64,000 bases of DNA from Tahibacter soli (GCF_025717065.2 NZ_JAOVZO020000020.1:124001-188000), one strand, 5' to 3'; shown: positions 10,077-19,970, counted from the first letter of the stretch. The notes: generated by a model not told the origin, from the sequence alone. Translations and numbers: made by a program.

Positions 10077-11020
10077 GCGCCGGCTCCGGTCGGTATCGCC
10101 GTCGTCTCGGCGAAGCCGAGCGCGAGGTTGAGGTTCTGCATCGCCTGCGTCGCGGCGCCCTTGAGCAGGTTGTCGATCGTCGCGACGACGACGACGCGCT
10201 TGCCGCCCGGCGCTAGCGCGAAGCCGCCGATCTCGACGTGATGGCGGTTCGCGATGCGGCTGACCCACGGCGCCTCGTCGACGATCGCGACGAGCGGTTC
10301 GTTCGCGTAGCGCTCGCGATAGCGCGCCTTGATCGCGTCGGGCGTCGTCGCGTCGCGCAGCCACAGGTTTGCCGTCAGCGTGATGCCGCGAAAGTGCGGC
10401 GCGACGTGCGGCATGAATTCGACGGGCACGCCGAGTTGCTCGCTCACCTCGCGTTCGTGCACGTGGCCGACGAGCGAATACGGCATGAGGTTGTCGCGCA
10501 GCTTTTCCGGATCGTTGCGGTCGGACGGCGTCGTGCCGGCGCCCGAATAGCCCGACACGCCGAAGCACGACGGCGGCGCGGCGAGCGCATCGACGAGCGG
10601 CGCGATCGCCAGCTGCATCGCGGTCGCGTAGCAGCCCGGGTTCGCGATGCGCTTTTCTCCGGCGTACTTGCCGCGCGTCAGTTCCGGCAGGCCGTAGTAC
10701 CACGTCTTGTCGAAGCGGTAGTCGGCCGACAGATCGACGACGACGGTCTGCGGCGCGATCGCCTCGACGTACGGCGCGGCCTTGCCGTTCGGCAGCGCGA
10801 GCACGATGGCGTCGACGGTCTGCGCGCCGGTCGCGGCCGGGTCGAGATTGACGTAGCGCAACTCGCCCGCGTAGCCGTTCACGTGATCGGCGACGCGCTG
10901 GCCGTCGAGTTCGCGCGACGACACGAACGCGAGATCGAGGCCCGGGTGCGCGGCGATCAGGCGGATCAGTTCCGCGCCGGTATGGCCGCGCGCGCCGATG
11001 ATGCCTATGGTCTTCTTCAT
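10073..11020 (-). CDS. argC: N-acetyl-gamma-glutamyl-phosphate reductase
   Basis: Reduces N-acetylglutamyl phosphate to the semialdehyde using NADPH. 315 residues, with the nucleotide-binding [15 protein letters not shown] at the N-terminus and the catalytic Cys in [11 protein letters not shown]. The length and motifs match the type 1 family. It lies 11 bases downstream of the kinase/synthase fusion, which supplies its substrate, and overlaps argH. Confidence 0.96.
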   Translation of the reverse strand: MKKTIGIIGARGHTGAELIRLIAAHPGLDLAFVSSRELDGQRVADHVNGYAGELRYVNLDPAATGAQTVDAIVLALPNGKAAPYVEAIAPQTVVVDLSADYRFDKTWYYGLPELTRGKYAGEKRIANPGCYATAMQLAIAPLVDALAAPPSCFGVSGYSGAGTTPSDRNDPEKLRDNLMPYSLVGHVHEREVSEQLGVPVEFMPHVAPHFRGITLTANLWLRDATTPDAIKARYRERYANEPLVAIVDEAPWVSRIANRHHVEIGGFALAPGGKRVVVVATIDNLLKGAATQAMQNLNLALGFAETTAIPTGAGA

Positions 11021-11031
11021 CGGGCGATCCT

Positions 11032-12348
11032 TTAGTCGATCAGCGTCGGCGGACGCGTGCGGCAGTGCTCGACGCAGCGCTCGATGTCGCCGAACGCATA
11101 GATGCCGTACCAGAACACTTTCCACTTTTCCTGCTTGTAGCAGCCGTCGCTTTCCGCGTAGTAGAACGGATTGACGAGGTTGCCGTGGCGCGAACGCCAG
11201 AACAGGCGCGGGTTCTCGTCGCGCATCACCTGCCACACGGCGCGGCCGAGGCCTTCGCCCTGCGCGTCGTCGAGCACGGCGAACTTGTCGAGATACGTCG
11301 TGCCGTCGACGTCGACGAGAATCACCGCGGCGCGGTAGTTTTCGCTGACGTAGACGCACTGCGGCGTCGTGCGGTCGAAATAGTCGGCGACCATGCGGCG
11401 GCCGAAGCTCGATTCGATCAGCCCGCGCAGACGCTCGCGATCGAGCTGGTCCCACGACGTGTACCGGACCACTTTTTCGCCGCGCCGCACGAGCGTGCCC
11501 GAGCCCTTGTGCGTGAAGAGCTCCTTGGCCAGCTCCGACGGCCGCGTGATCGACACCGACGACGTCAGCGGCAGCTGGTCGAGCAGATCCTTGATCTGTT
11601 CGACCTTCAGGCGCATGCCCGAGTGCAGCCACGGCTGCGCCATCAGGTGATCGTATTCGGTCGACAGGTTGATCGAGTCGATGACTTTTCCTTCGCCGTC
11701 GAGCAGACCGCCGGTGCCGGTGAGAAACACGATCTTGTACGGCTGCAGCACCTGCACGAGCTCGTTCGCGGCGAAGTCGGCGTTGACGTTGAGGATCTGG
11801 CCGTGATCGGTCTCGCCGAGGCTCGCGATCACCGGAATCGACCCGGCGTTGAGGCTCGCTTCGATCGGCGCGAGGTTGACGCTGCGCACTTCGCCGACGA
11901 GGCCGTAGCGTTCGCGGTCCATGAACTCGGCCTCGAACACGCCGCCGACGATCGACGTCGCACGCGCGTCGATCGCCTGCAGCGACTCGACCAGCTTGAG
12001 ATTTTCCGCCTGCATCACGCGCCGCACGATCGCGAGCGCCTGCGGCGACGTCACGCGCAGGCCGTCGAGCGTCTGCTTTTCGATGCCGGCCGCGGCGAGC
12101 TGTTCGTCGAGCTGCGGGCCGGCGCCGTGCACGACGATCGGCGTCAGGCCCACCTGCTGCAGGAACGCGAGCGACGAGGTCAGCGCCACGAGATCGTCGC
12201 GCAGCACGGCACCGCCGACCTTGACCACGGCGAAGCGCTTCGCGTCGAGCTGCGAGAAGCGTTTGAGGTACTGCGAGATTTCCTTCGCGCTGGCCATGCT
12301 CGACAACAGCCGAACGATGGTCTGGCGAACGTCTTTATGCGCTTCCAT
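11032..12348 (-). CDS. argB: bifunctional N-acetylglutamate synthase/kinase
   Basis: 438 residues with two domains. Residues 1-285 form an amino-acid kinase domain ([35 protein letters not shown]) and residues 290-435 a GNAT acetyltransferase domain ([30 protein letters not shown]). Such fusions in Xanthomonas make N-acetylglutamate and then phosphorylate it, so one protein does the first two steps of arginine synthesis. In characterised members arginine inhibits activity. It overlaps argE by 14 bases at its start. No separate argA or argJ is in the window, which agrees with the fused enzyme doing both jobs. Confidence 0.94.
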   Translation of the reverse strand: MEAHKDVRQTIVRLLSSMASAKEISQYLKRFSQLDAKRFAVVKVGGAVLRDDLVALTSSLAFLQQVGLTPIVVHGAGPQLDEQLAAAGIEKQTLDGLRVTSPQALAIVRRVMQAENLKLVESLQAIDARATSIVGGVFEAEFMDRERYGLVGEVRSVNLAPIEASLNAGSIPVIASLGETDHGQILNVNADFAANELVQVLQPYKIVFLTGTGGLLDGEGKVIDSINLSTEYDHLMAQPWLHSGMRLKVEQIKDLLDQLPLTSSVSITRPSELAKELFTHKGSGTLVRRGEKVVRYTSWDQLDRERLRGLIESSFGRRMVADYFDRTTPQCVYVSENYRAAVILVDVDGTTYLDKFAVLDDAQGEGLGRAVWQVMRDENPRLFWRSRHGNLVNPFYYAESDGCYKQEKWKVFWYGIYAFGDIERCVEHCRTRPPTLID

Positions 12349-13435
12349 GGTCGATGATCCGGATGTAGCTTTCGGTAATTTGCTGCAATTGTTCGAGCGA
12401 GACCCATTCGTCGGCGGTGTGCGCCTGCGCGATGTCGCCCGAACCGCAGACGAACGTCGTCAGGCCCGCGGCGGAGAACAGCGACGCTTCGGTCCAGAAG
12501 TCGACCGCGTTGCCGATGACGAGGCCGAATTCGTCGGCGATGTCGCGCGCGGCGAGCCGGCGCGTTTCGGCGAGCGCGGTGTCGCCCGACGGCAGCGACG
12601 GACCGGCGAACGTTTCTTCGTACTCGGCGAGGCCGAACGGCGCCGCGGCACGGAACGCCGCGTGCAGGTCGTCCGGCGCCATGCTCGGCAGCGGCCGGAA
12701 GCCGAAGCGCACCTCGCACGACGGCGCGATGACGTTGGCCTTGATGCCGCCTTCGATCTTGCCGATGTTGAAGCGCAGGCCGGTGAGGCCGCCGAAGCGG
12801 TGGTGCGCGAGCGACGCGACGTAGTCGAGCGCCTTCTCGCCCCACCCCATCGCCTGGTGGATCGCGCTGTCCTGCGCGACGTTGCCGCCCGAGGCGTGGC
12901 CGGCCCGGCCGGCGAAGCGCATGCGCACCGAACTGATGCCGCGATGCGCGAGCACGGCTTCGCCGAGCGTCGGCTCGGCGACGATCACGACGTCGTAGGT
13001 GCGCGGCTGCGCGAGAAACGCCGCGATGCAGCGTGCGTCGTTGGCTTCCTCGTCGGTCGTGAACAGGAACGCGCAGTCGCCCTTCGCGTGCGCGGCCGCG
13101 GTGACCATCGCGGCCGCCGCGCCCTTGATGTCGCACGCGCCGAGCGCGATCGCGCGATCGTCGGTCACGAGGAGATCGAACGGATCGCGACTCCACGTCG
13201 GCGACGCCGGCACGGTATCCAGGTGCACGTTGAACAGCACCTTCGGATGGCCGCGCACCGAAAACAGGCTGACCGCGCCGGCGCCGTGGTCGACGAGCGT
13301 ATGCGTGAAGCCGGGCAGCGCGGGCTTGAGATAGTCGAACATGCCGCCGGTACCGATGTTGCGCGGCGGATTGCGCGTGTCGTGGCGTACCAGTTCGCGC
13401 AGGTGCGTCAGGGTTTCGGTCAATAGTGGACTCAT
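12335..13435 (-). CDS. argE: M20-family N-acetylcitrulline/acetylornithine deacetylase
   Basis: 366 residues of the M20 zinc peptidase family. Metal ligands are visible in NVHLDTVP, in ACDIKGAA and in TTDEEAND, where the catalytic Glu is also expected. Because the operon carries acetylornithine rather than ornithine carbamoyltransferase, the physiological substrate is most likely N-acetylcitrulline, as shown for the Xanthomonas enzyme. This is inferred from context, not from residues I can read. The start overlaps the argG stop by ATGA. Confidence 0.9.
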   Translation of the reverse strand: MSPLLTETLTHLRELVRHDTRNPPRNIGTGGMFDYLKPALPGFTHTLVDHGAGAVSLFSVRGHPKVLFNVHLDTVPASPTWSRDPFDLLVTDDRAIALGACDIKGAAAAMVTAAAHAKGDCAFLFTTDEEANDARCIAAFLAQPRTYDVVIVAEPTLGEAVLAHRGISSVRMRFAGRAGHASGGNVAQDSAIHQAMGWGEKALDYVASLAHHRFGGLTGLRFNIGKIEGGIKANVIAPSCEVRFGFRPLPSMAPDDLHAAFRAAAPFGLAEYEETFAGPSLPSGDTALAETRRLAARDIADEFGLVIGNAVDFWTEASLFSAAGLTTFVCGSGDIAQAHTADEWVSLEQLQQITESYIRIIDHGSA

Positions 13436-14622
13436 CGGTTGATCTGCGCCCACAGCGTGGAACTCATGCCGTACAGGCGGATGAAGCCCTCGGCTTCGGC
13501 GACGCCCCAGTCGGCCGACTGCGCGTACGTCGCACCCTTGGCGTTCAGGATGTGCTTCGACGCGATCTCGACGGCATGCACCGAACCGCCGTGCGTTTCG
13601 AGCACGACGTCGCCGTTGACGCACGCCTGGCTCGACGCGAGGAACGCTTCGAGGTCGGTCTTGAGCGGATCGTGGTAGAAGCCCTCGTACACGAGCTCGA
13701 CCCAGCGCCGCGCGACTTCCGGCTTGAAGCGGTTCTGCTGGCGCGTCAGCACGGCTTCTTCGAGCGCGCGGTGCGCGGCGAGCAGCGACACGAGGCCCGG
13801 CGCCTCGAAGATGATGCGGCCCTTCAGACCGATCGTCGTATCGCCGGTGTACAGGCCGCGCCCGACGCCGTAAGGCGCGAACGCGGCATTGAGCCTGGCG
13901 AGGATGGCGTGACCCGCCATGCGCTCACCGTCGAGCGCCACCGCCTCGCCTTGCTCGAAACTCACGCGAACCCTGAGCGGCGACGCCGGCCACTGCGCGC
14001 GCGGCGCGCACCAGCCGCGCGCGCCTTCGCCGGGCGCCTGCCAGCGGTCGATTTCGCCGCCGGACATGGTGAGGCCCAGGAGGTTTTCGTTGATCGTATA
14101 GTTTTTCTGCTTGGCGCGAACCTCGAAGCCGAGGTCTTCGAGATACTTCTGCTCGTATGCGCGCACCTCGGTGTGCTCGCGCTGGATCTCGCGGATCGGC
14201 GCGACGATCGTGTAGTCGCCGAGCGCCTTCACGGCGAGGTCAAAACGCACCTGGTCGTTGCCCATGCCGGTACAGCCGTGCGCGATGTGGCGCGTGCCGA
14301 TTTCGTTGCAGCGCGCGATCGCGGCGTCGACGATGAGGTAGCGGTCGGACACGAGCAGCGGATACTGGCCCTGGTAGCCCTCGCCCGCCCACACGAACGG
14401 CTTGACGAAGCCGTTCCAGATCGCCGGACCGCCGTCGACGGTGACATGGCTCGCGGCGCCGAGTTCGGCCGCGCGCGCCTCGATGTACGCGCGCTCGTCG
14501 GCGTCGACGCCGCCGGTGTCGGCGAAGACGGTGTGCACGGCGTAGCCGCGCTCCTTGAGCCACGGAATGCAGAAGCTCGTGTCGAGGCCGCCGGAAAAAG
14601 CAAGAACGATATCTTTGGACAT
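13432..14622 (-). CDS. argG: argininosuccinate synthase
   Basis: ATP-dependent joining of citrulline and aspartate. 396 residues. The N-terminal [12 protein letters not shown] is the PP-loop of the ATP-pyrophosphatase superfamily, and [13 protein letters not shown] is the citrulline/aspartate-binding signature. It is separated from argF' by only 28 bases and overlaps argE, so it is part of the same transcript. Confidence 0.96.
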   Translation of the reverse strand: MSKDIVLAFSGGLDTSFCIPWLKERGYAVHTVFADTGGVDADERAYIEARAAELGAASHVTVDGGPAIWNGFVKPFVWAGEGYQGQYPLLVSDRYLIVDAAIARCNEIGTRHIAHGCTGMGNDQVRFDLAVKALGDYTIVAPIREIQREHTEVRAYEQKYLEDLGFEVRAKQKNYTINENLLGLTMSGGEIDRWQAPGEGARGWCAPRAQWPASPLRVRVSFEQGEAVALDGERMAGHAILARLNAAFAPYGVGRGLYTGDTTIGLKGRIIFEAPGLVSLLAAHRALEEAVLTRQQNRFKPEVARRWVELVYEGFYHDPLKTDLEAFLASSQACVNGDVVLETHGGSVHAVEIASKHILNAKGATYAQSADWGVAEAEGFIRLYGMSSTLWAQINR

Positions 14623-14650
14623 GGGAATACTCTTCTCGGAATCTTGCGGA

Positions 14651-15649
14651 TCAGACGAGCGCGGCCATGATGGCCTTCTGCACGTGGATGCGGTTCTCGG
14701 CTTCTTCGATCGCGATGCACGCCGGCGAATCCATCACCGCGTCGGTCGCCTTGACGTTGCGGCGCAGCGGCAGGCAGTGGCTGAACACGCCGTTGTCGGT
14801 CAGCGCCATCTTCGCCTCGTCGACGATGAAGTGCTTGTGCGCGTCGCGGATCGGCTTTTCCTGGTCCCAGCGGCCGAAATACGGCAGCGCGCCCCAGCTT
14901 TTCGCATAGACGATCTGCGCGTCGCGATACGACGATTCGATGTCGTGGCTGACGGTGAGCGAACCGCCGTTCTCGGCGACGTTGCGCTTGGCCGCGTCCA
15001 TGTAGCGCTGGTCGAGCACGTAGTCGGGCGTCGGGCACAGGAGCGTCACGTCCATGCCGTAGCGCGTGGCGATCAGCAGGCCCGAGTTCGCCACGGCGGT
15101 GTTGAGCGCTTTCGGATGGTAGGTCCACGTCAGCACGTACTTGCGGCCCTTGAGTTCTCCGAAGCGCTCCTTGAGCGCCATCACGTGCGCGAGTTCCTGG
15201 CACGGATGCGTGATCGTTTCCATGTTGATGACCGGCACGGTCGAATACTTCGCGAACGCGTGGATCACGCGGTCTTCGCGGTCGACGGCCCAATCCTGGA
15301 ATTTGGGAAAAGCGCGCACGGCGATGAGATCGACGTAGCGCGACAGCACGCGCGCGACTTCGGCGACGTGTTCCTCGGTGTCGCCGTCCATCACCGTGCC
15401 GACGTCGAATTCGATCGGCCAGGCATCCTTGCCGGGCTGCAGCACCACGGCGTGGCCGCCGAGCTGGTGCGCGCCGAGTTCGAAGCTCGTGCGCGTGCGC
15501 ATCGACGGATTGAAGAACAGGAGCGCGATCGATTTGCCCGCCATCTGCCGGCCGATCTTGGATTGCTTGAACTGGGCGGCCTGTTCGAGCACGGCGTCGA
15601 GATCGGCGCGGCTCCAGTCCTGCGTGGTCAGAAAATGGCGAAGGGTCAT
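14651..15649 (-). CDS. argF': N-acetylornithine carbamoyltransferase
   Basis: Transfers a carbamoyl group to N-acetylornithine, giving N-acetylcitrulline. 332 residues. The carbamoyl-phosphate loop reads [15 protein letters not shown]. The segment [12 protein letters not shown] is where acetylornithine-type enzymes carry the Glu that distinguishes them from succinylornithine and ornithine enzymes. [10 protein letters not shown] and HCLPLRRN are the other substrate loops. Two adjacent ATG codons are possible; the second (15649) is chosen because GAGG lies five bases before it. It is the first gene of the arg/pro operon, directly behind a leader frame and an intrinsic terminator. Confidence 0.94.
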   Translation of the reverse strand: MTLRHFLTTQDWSRADLDAVLEQAAQFKQSKIGRQMAGKSIALLFFNPSMRTRTSFELGAHQLGGHAVVLQPGKDAWPIEFDVGTVMDGDTEEHVAEVARVLSRYVDLIAVRAFPKFQDWAVDREDRVIHAFAKYSTVPVINMETITHPCQELAHVMALKERFGELKGRKYVLTWTYHPKALNTAVANSGLLIATRYGMDVTLLCPTPDYVLDQRYMDAAKRNVAENGGSLTVSHDIESSYRDAQIVYAKSWGALPYFGRWDQEKPIRDAHKHFIVDEAKMALTDNGVFSHCLPLRRNVKATDAVMDSPACIAIEEAENRIHVQKAIMAALV

Positions 15650-15702
15650 CATGGCCTCGGTATGCGTGGAAGGGACTTCGCGTACCGGGCGGCAAGAAAC
15701 GA

Positions 15703-15728
15703 AAAACCCGGCGCGAAGGCCGGGTTTT
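15703..15728 (-). terminator. intrinsic terminator in the arg operon leader (putative attenuator)
   Basis: On the minus strand AAAACCCGGC (15728-15719) pairs with GCCGGGTTTT (15712-15703) around a CTTCGC loop, followed by TTTTTCGTTTCTTG. It lies between the promoter and argF', about 55 bases upstream of the argF' start, so it would stop transcription before the operon unless antagonised. Confidence 0.8.
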
Positions 15729-15758
15729 CGTCGAATCACGTTAAAGCTGTGCGACAGT

Positions 15759-15863
15759 CTACCCGGCGGGATTGTGCGGGAACGGTCGACGCGCGCGCGA
15801 CGTCATGCCGGCGGCCATGCGGGCGCTGGTCAGGATGTCGGCGTCGGTGTAGCTCGGATTCAT
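15759..15863 (-). CDS. putative 34-codon arginine leader peptide
   Basis: A 34-codon frame from ATG at 15863 to TAG at 15759, ending 30 bases before the terminator stem. Arg is at codons 15, 23, 25 and 26 (segment SRARRP), just before the end. Third positions are almost all G or C, as in the neighbouring genes. Its last codons GCC GGG T contain GCCGGGT, identical to the terminator's 3' arm and so able to pair with the 5' arm ACCCGGC. The weak point is the absence of a clear Shine-Dalgarno sequence before the ATG. No known family; the role is inferred from position and pairing. Confidence 0.5.
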   Translation of the reverse strand: MNPSYTDADILTSARMAAGMTSRARRPFPHNPAG

Positions 15864-15901
15864 GCGTCGATCGAAGGTCGGGACTGCGTTTGGACGGCCG
15901 G

Positions 15902-15930
15902 ATGATGCACGGTTGTTTTGCGCGGTGCAA
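15902..15930 (-). promoter_or_regulatory. candidate sigma-70 promoter for the arg operon
   Basis: On the minus strand TTGCAC (15930-15925) and CATCAT (15907-15902) are separated by exactly 17 bases. The expected transcription start near 15895 would give a 30-base leader before the small frame. This is the only promoter-like pair I see between the leader frame and the gene to the right. Confidence 0.4.
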
Positions 15931-16022
15931 CAGCATGAGAAAGTTTGACGGCCGCAGGTCGGCGAACTTTCTCAGCTCTCAGGCGGCCGGAGGCCGTCCC
16001 TTCTTGATTGATACCAAACATG

Positions 16023-16046
16023 AAAGGCGGCCATAAGGCCGCCTTT
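16023..16046 (-). terminator. intrinsic terminator of the glycine-zipper gene
   Basis: AAAGGCGGCC and GGCCGCCTTT form a 10-bp perfect stem around a 4-base loop, 24 bases after the stop of the minus-strand gene at 16070. It separates that gene from the arg operon promoter region. Confidence 0.75.
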
Positions 16047-16069
16047 CGGGGCAAATCTTTGGTCGAACC

Positions 16070-16609
16070 TTACTCGGCGGGGGTGACGCTCACCCGCACC
16101 CGAATGCGCTCGCCCGGATCGTAGTTCAGGCGCGACATGTAGGTTTCGCCGCGATAGCGGTATTCGACGTCGTAGCCGCTGACGCGGCGTTCTTCGTAGC
16201 CGCCGTCGACCTCGCGGCAGCGGCGCTCGTTCGTCGTGTAGTGCTCGTCGTCGCGGCGCGCCTGGTTGTTGCCGATCGCGCCGCCGACGACCGCGCCGGC
16301 GATCGTCGCGGCCTTGCGGCCGTCGCCCTTGCCGACCTGGTTGCCGAGCGCGCCGCCGATGATCGCGCCGAGCACGGTCGCGCCGGTGTTGTTGCCGCGG
16401 CGGTCGTCATGGTGCGTCACGGTTTCGTCGTAGCATTCGCGCTCGGGGCGCGCGACGCGTTCGTAGGAATAGATCGGGTCGACGCGCAGCACGTCGGCCC
16501 AGGCGAAGTGCACGCTTTCCTCGGACGGCGCTCGCCGATCGTCCTGGGCGAAAGCGGCATTGGAAAACGCAAGAACCAGGGCGGCGATGAGGTACAACGT
16601 GCGCGACAT
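16070..16609 (-). CDS. periplasmic glycine-zipper (2TM) protein
   Basis: 179 residues. A signal peptide ends near NAAFAQ, a polar region follows, and then a glycine-zipper pair GAIIGGALGNQVGKGDG and AGAVVGGAIGNNQ at about residues 80-115. The C-terminal part (RRCREVDGGYEERRVSGYDV) with Cys and many charged residues matches the SlyB/Rickettsia 17-kDa-antigen-like class common in Xanthomonadales. The location is probably the outer membrane or periplasm, although no lipobox is seen. Two consecutive ATG codons exist; the second has GGAG seven bases upstream and is used. It has its own terminator. Confidence 0.8.
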   Translation of the reverse strand: MSRTLYLIAALVLAFSNAAFAQDDRRAPSEESVHFAWADVLRVDPIYSYERVARPERECYDETVTHHDDRRGNNTGATVLGAIIGGALGNQVGKGDGRKAATIAGAVVGGAIGNNQARRDDEHYTTNERRCREVDGGYEERRVSGYDVEYRYRGETYMSRLNYDPGERIRVRVSVTPAE

Positions 16610-16855
16610 CATGAATCTCCGGGGTCCGGTGGGCCGGTCGTTTGCCGTTCGTATCGCCCGCGCGACCACGGGACGTACGCTTTCCACCTGTGATTTGATG
16701 AGAATTTAACCATGAACTGGCTGAATCGCCCATAAGGCGAATCGACCCCGGGCGCGTCGCGAGCCGGCTTTCGGCAGATCGTCGCGACGGCGCCCTCGCG
16801 CGGAATCGATCGCACCCGCGCTGCTACACTTCACGACCCGGCAAGGCAGGCCCGC

Positions 16856-18238
16856 ATGAATCTACGTCTGTACAACACGCTGACTCGCAACGTTCAGGAG
16901 TTCCACCCGCAGGATCCGGAACGGGTCACGATGTACGTCTGCGGACCGACGGTCTACAACTACATTCATATCGGCAACGCGCGTCCGGCCGTCGTGTTCG
17001 GCCTGCTCGCGCGCCTGTTGCGCCGGCGGTATCCGCGCGTCGTGTTCGCGCGCAACATCACCGACGTCGACGACAAGATCAACGACGCCGCCGCCAAGGC
17101 CGGCGTGCCGATCTCGACGATCACCGACCGCTACGCGCAGGCCTATCGCGAAGACACCGGCCGGCTCGGCGTCGATCCGCCGGACGTCGAGCCGCATGCG
17201 ACCGCGCACATCGCCGACATCGTCGCGATGTGCGAGCGCCTGATCGCGAACGGCCATGCCTACGCCGCCGAGGGACACGTGCTGTTCGACGTCGCGAGCT
17301 ATCCGGACTACGGCCATCTGTCGGGCCGTTCGGTCGAGGACATGATCGCCGGCGCGCGCGTGGAAGTGGCGCCGTACAAGAAGAATCCCGCCGACTTCGT
17401 GCTGTGGAAGCCGTCGACGCCGGAGCTTCCGGGGTGGGACAGCCCGTGGGGCCGCGGCCGTCCGGGCTGGCACATCGAATGCTCAGCGATGAGCGAGGCG
17501 CACCTGGGCGAAACGATCGACATCCACGCCGGCGGCGTCGACCTGCAGTTTCCGCATCACGAGAACGAAGTCGCGCAGAGCACCTGCGCGCACGGCGGCA
17601 AGGTGTTCGCGCGGTTCTGGCTGCATAACGGCCTGCTGACGCTCGACGGCCGCAAGATGGCCAAGTCGACCGGCAACACGCTCGTGCTGCATGAACTCCT
17701 CGACCAGTATCCGGCCGAACTGCTGCGCTTCGTGCTGCTCAAGGCGCACTACCGGCAGCCGCTCGACTGGTCCGACGGCGCGCTCGCGCAGGCGCGCGCG
17801 ACGCTCGACGGGTGGTACGGCGTACTGCGCGACCTCGCCGGCGTCGACGCCGCGGTTTCCGATACGGCGATCCCGGCCGACTTCGAAACCGCGCTGCACG
17901 ACGATCTCAACACGCCCGAGGCGTTCGCGGTGCTGGCGCAGCTCGCCGACGCCGCGCGGCGCGCGATCGGCACGCCCGATGCGGCCGCGGCGAAGGCCGC
18001 GCTCGTGTCGTCGGCCAATCTGCTCGGATTTCTCGCGGCCGATCCCGACGCGTGGTTCCAGCAGGGCACCGGCGGCAGCGGCGTCGATTCCGAACGCGTC
18101 GAGGCGCTGATCGCCGAACGCAACGCCGCGCGCAAGGCGCGCGACTTCGCCCGCGGCGACGCGATCCGCAAGGAACTCGCGGACATGGGCGTGACGATCG
18201 AAGACGGCGCCGACGGCACGCGCTGGAGACTGTCGTGA
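16856..18238 (+). CDS. cysS: cysteinyl-tRNA synthetase
   Basis: Charges tRNA-Cys. 460 residues, class Ia. The HIGH motif appears in [11 protein letters not shown] and the KMSKS loop as KMAKSTGN. Zinc ligands are visible in [16 protein letters not shown] and [10 protein letters not shown]. The start at 16856 has GGCAGG upstream and the gene is full length. A possible -10 element TACACT lies at 16825-16830. Its stop overlaps the GTG start of sufE (GTGA). Confidence 0.97.
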   Translation: MNLRLYNTLTRNVQEFHPQDPERVTMYVCGPTVYNYIHIGNARPAVVFGLLARLLRRRYPRVVFARNITDVDDKINDAAAKAGVPISTITDRYAQAYREDTGRLGVDPPDVEPHATAHIADIVAMCERLIANGHAYAAEGHVLFDVASYPDYGHLSGRSVEDMIAGARVEVAPYKKNPADFVLWKPSTPELPGWDSPWGRGRPGWHIECSAMSEAHLGETIDIHAGGVDLQFPHHENEVAQSTCAHGGKVFARFWLHNGLLTLDGRKMAKSTGNTLVLHELLDQYPAELLRFVLLKAHYRQPLDWSDGALAQARATLDGWYGVLRDLAGVDAAVSDTAIPADFETALHDDLNTPEAFAVLAQLADAARRAIGTPDAAAAKAALVSSANLLGFLAADPDAWFQQGTGGSGVDSERVEALIAERNAARKARDFARGDAIRKELADMGVTIEDGADGTRWRLS

Positions 18239-18671
18239 ACGCGTCGAGCGAATACGGTTCGGCGCAAGCCGCGCAGGATGCGATCGTCGACGAATTCGGA
18301 TTCTTCGGAGACTGGACCGAGCGCTACCAGTACCTGATCGATCTCGGCCGCAAGCTGCCGGCGTTTCCGGAAGCCTGGAAAACCGACGCGCACAAGGTGC
18401 TCGGCTGCCAGTCGCAGGTGTGGCTGGTGCCGTCGGGCGATGCGAACCGGCTCGAATTCGCCGCGACGAGCGATTCGTCGATCGTCACGGGCCTGATCGC
18501 GCTGCTCCTGCGCGTGTACTCGGGCCGATCGGCCGAAGAGATTCTCGAAACGCAGCCGCGCTTCATCGAAGCGCTCGGGCTGCAGCGGCACCTGTCGGCG
18601 ACGCGCGCGAACGGCCTCGCCGCCATGCTGGCGACGATCAAGCAGCATGCGCAGGCGGTGCGCGGGGGTAG
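18235..18671 (+). CDS. sufE: SufE-type sulfur acceptor, stop codon out of frame
   Basis: SufE accepts persulfide sulfur from the cysteine desulfurase SufS for Fe-S cluster assembly. The GTG start at 18235 overlaps the cysS stop. The active-site Cys sits in [12 protein letters not shown] near residue 60, and the SufE core extends to about residue 143. At the expected end a TAG is present at 18669-18671 but one base out of frame after a run of five G. With six G the protein would end after RGG at about 145 residues. As written the frame stays open to 19893, antisense to the next gene. A palindromic repeat follows immediately. Confidence 0.8.
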
Positions 18672-18684
18672 CGCCTTTCCTCGC

Positions 18685-18712
18685 CGTCATCCCAGCGAAA
18701 GCTGGGATGACG
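18685..18712. repeat. REP-like palindrome
   Basis: CGTCATCCCAGC and GCTGGGATGACG form a 12-bp perfect inverted repeat with a GAAA loop. Related units occur at 36.9-37.1 kb. Such elements are common between genes in Xanthomonadales. Confidence 0.8.
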
Positions 18713-18742
18713 AGCAAAGAAATGCGCGCGAAGCAAAAACAA

Positions 18743-18767
18743 AAACGCCCCGCATCGCGGGGCGTTT
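18743..18767 (-). terminator. intrinsic terminator of the DksA-like gene
   Basis: AAACGCCCCGC pairs with GCGGGGCGTTT (11 bp, 3-base loop). On the minus strand it is followed by TTTTGTTTTTGC, and it lies 23 bases beyond the stop of the minus-strand gene. Confidence 0.85.
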
Positions 18768-18789
18768 CTTCATGCAGCATGACTCGCGA

Positions 18790-19854
18790 TCAGTCGCCCA
18801 TCTGCCGCTGGCGATGCTCCCAGCGTTCCTGGGCGTCAAGGCACAGCGTCGCGATCGGGCGCGCTTCGAGACGTTCGAGGCCGATGTCCTCGTCGGTTTC
18901 TTCGCAGTAGCCGTAGCGGCCTTCTTCGATGCGCTTCAACGCCTTGTCGATCTTGGCGATCAGCTTGCGATAGCGGTCGCGCGTGCGCAGTTCCAGCGAG
19001 TTCTCGGTCTCGCGCGTGGCGCGTTCGGCTTCGTCGCCGATGTCGCGGACTTCCTCGCGCAGATTGTCGATCGTCTGTTTGGATTCCTCCACAAGTTGAT
19101 CCCGCCATTCCCGCAGCTTGTTGCGGAAGAACGCGAGATGCATCGGGTTCATGTATTCCTCGTCCGACGACGGGCGATAGCCCGGCGGCAGGTCGATGTT
19201 GGTGGTCGCCGCGAGTGCGTAGCGACCGCCTTCCATCGTGATGCCGGTTTCGGAAGCGGTCGGCGCGATCACGCCTTTGCGCGAAGTTTTCTTGGACTCT
19301 TCTGTGATCACTTGCTTGACAGGTTTGCTGGTGGTGGGTTGCGGGGCCGGTACGGGGCTGGTCGCCGGCTTGGGAGCCGGCGCCGCTGTGGCCACGGACT
19401 TGGCGGCGGCTGCCGGTGCAGCGACCTTGGTTGCAGCGGGCGCCGCCTTCTCGACGGGCTTTGCCGCAGGTTTCGCGGCGGGTTTCGGGACCGCGACCGG
19501 CGCGGCTTTGTTCACGGCGGCTTTGCTCAACGATTTCGTTTCGGCTTTCTTGATGCTCTTCGCCGCAGGTTTCACGGTCTTGACCGTCGCCGCGGTCTTT
19601 GCCTTCTTTGCGGCCGGTTTGGGCTTCGCCAAGGGCTTGACGCTCTTGGCGGGCGGCTTGGCGGCCTTGACCGGCTTCGTCGGTTTGCCCGGTTTCGTCG
19701 ACTTCGCGGCAGCCTTCGCCGTCTTGGCGAGCGGCTTCATGACTTTGGCGACGACCTTCTTGCGCGTCGCAGCGGGTATTTTCGCACCCTTTGCGCCCGC
19801 CGCCTTCCCCTTCGGCGCGGGCTTCCGTGCAGAGCTGAGCGAGCTTTTCGCCAT
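18790..19854 (-). CDS. dksA: DksA/TraR-family protein with long Lys/Ala/Pro-rich N-terminal tail
   Basis: DksA binds the RNA polymerase secondary channel and, with ppGpp, controls stringent-response promoters. 354 residues, against about 150 for E. coli DksA. Residues 1-190 are a low-complexity histone-H1-like tail of Lys, Ala and Pro. The DksA body is at about 215-354, with a coiled-coil segment (LREWRDQLVEESKQTIDNLR) and the conserved IGLERLEARPIATLC. The zinc-finger region has only two of the four classical Cys (YGYCEETDED near 317 and ATLC near 338), so a four-Cys zinc site is not present. A strong terminator follows. Long-tailed DksA proteins are annotated in related genera. Confidence 0.85.
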   Translation of the reverse strand: MAKSSLSSARKPAPKGKAAGAKGAKIPAATRKKVVAKVMKPLAKTAKAAAKSTKPGKPTKPVKAAKPPAKSVKPLAKPKPAAKKAKTAATVKTVKPAAKSIKKAETKSLSKAAVNKAAPVAVPKPAAKPAAKPVEKAAPAATKVAAPAAAAKSVATAAPAPKPATSPVPAPQPTTSKPVKQVITEESKKTSRKGVIAPTASETGITMEGGRYALAATTNIDLPPGYRPSSDEEYMNPMHLAFFRNKLREWRDQLVEESKQTIDNLREEVRDIGDEAERATRETENSLELRTRDRYRKLIAKIDKALKRIEEGRYGYCEETDEDIGLERLEARPIATLCLDAQERWEHRQRQMGD

Positions 19855-19970
19855 TTCCGTTCACCGTTGTGGCTAGGCGGCGGCGTGTTATAGCCTAAGT
19901 CACGAAGTACCGGCAACCGCCGGAATCCCCTTACGTCCGATCCGGCCGCATCCTTCGGTCCACGCCATTC

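Noticed and set aside
15736-16054. Two other short minus-strand frames in the arg leader region
   Set aside because: One starts upstream of the proposed promoter and the other lacks coding-like third positions. Only the 34-codon frame ends suitably before the terminator.
18672-19893. The 3' extension of the sufE frame as a real fusion protein
   Set aside because: The extension is antisense to the DksA-like gene and reads as low-complexity Gly, Arg and Phe-rich shadow sequence. A lost stop is the simpler explanation.
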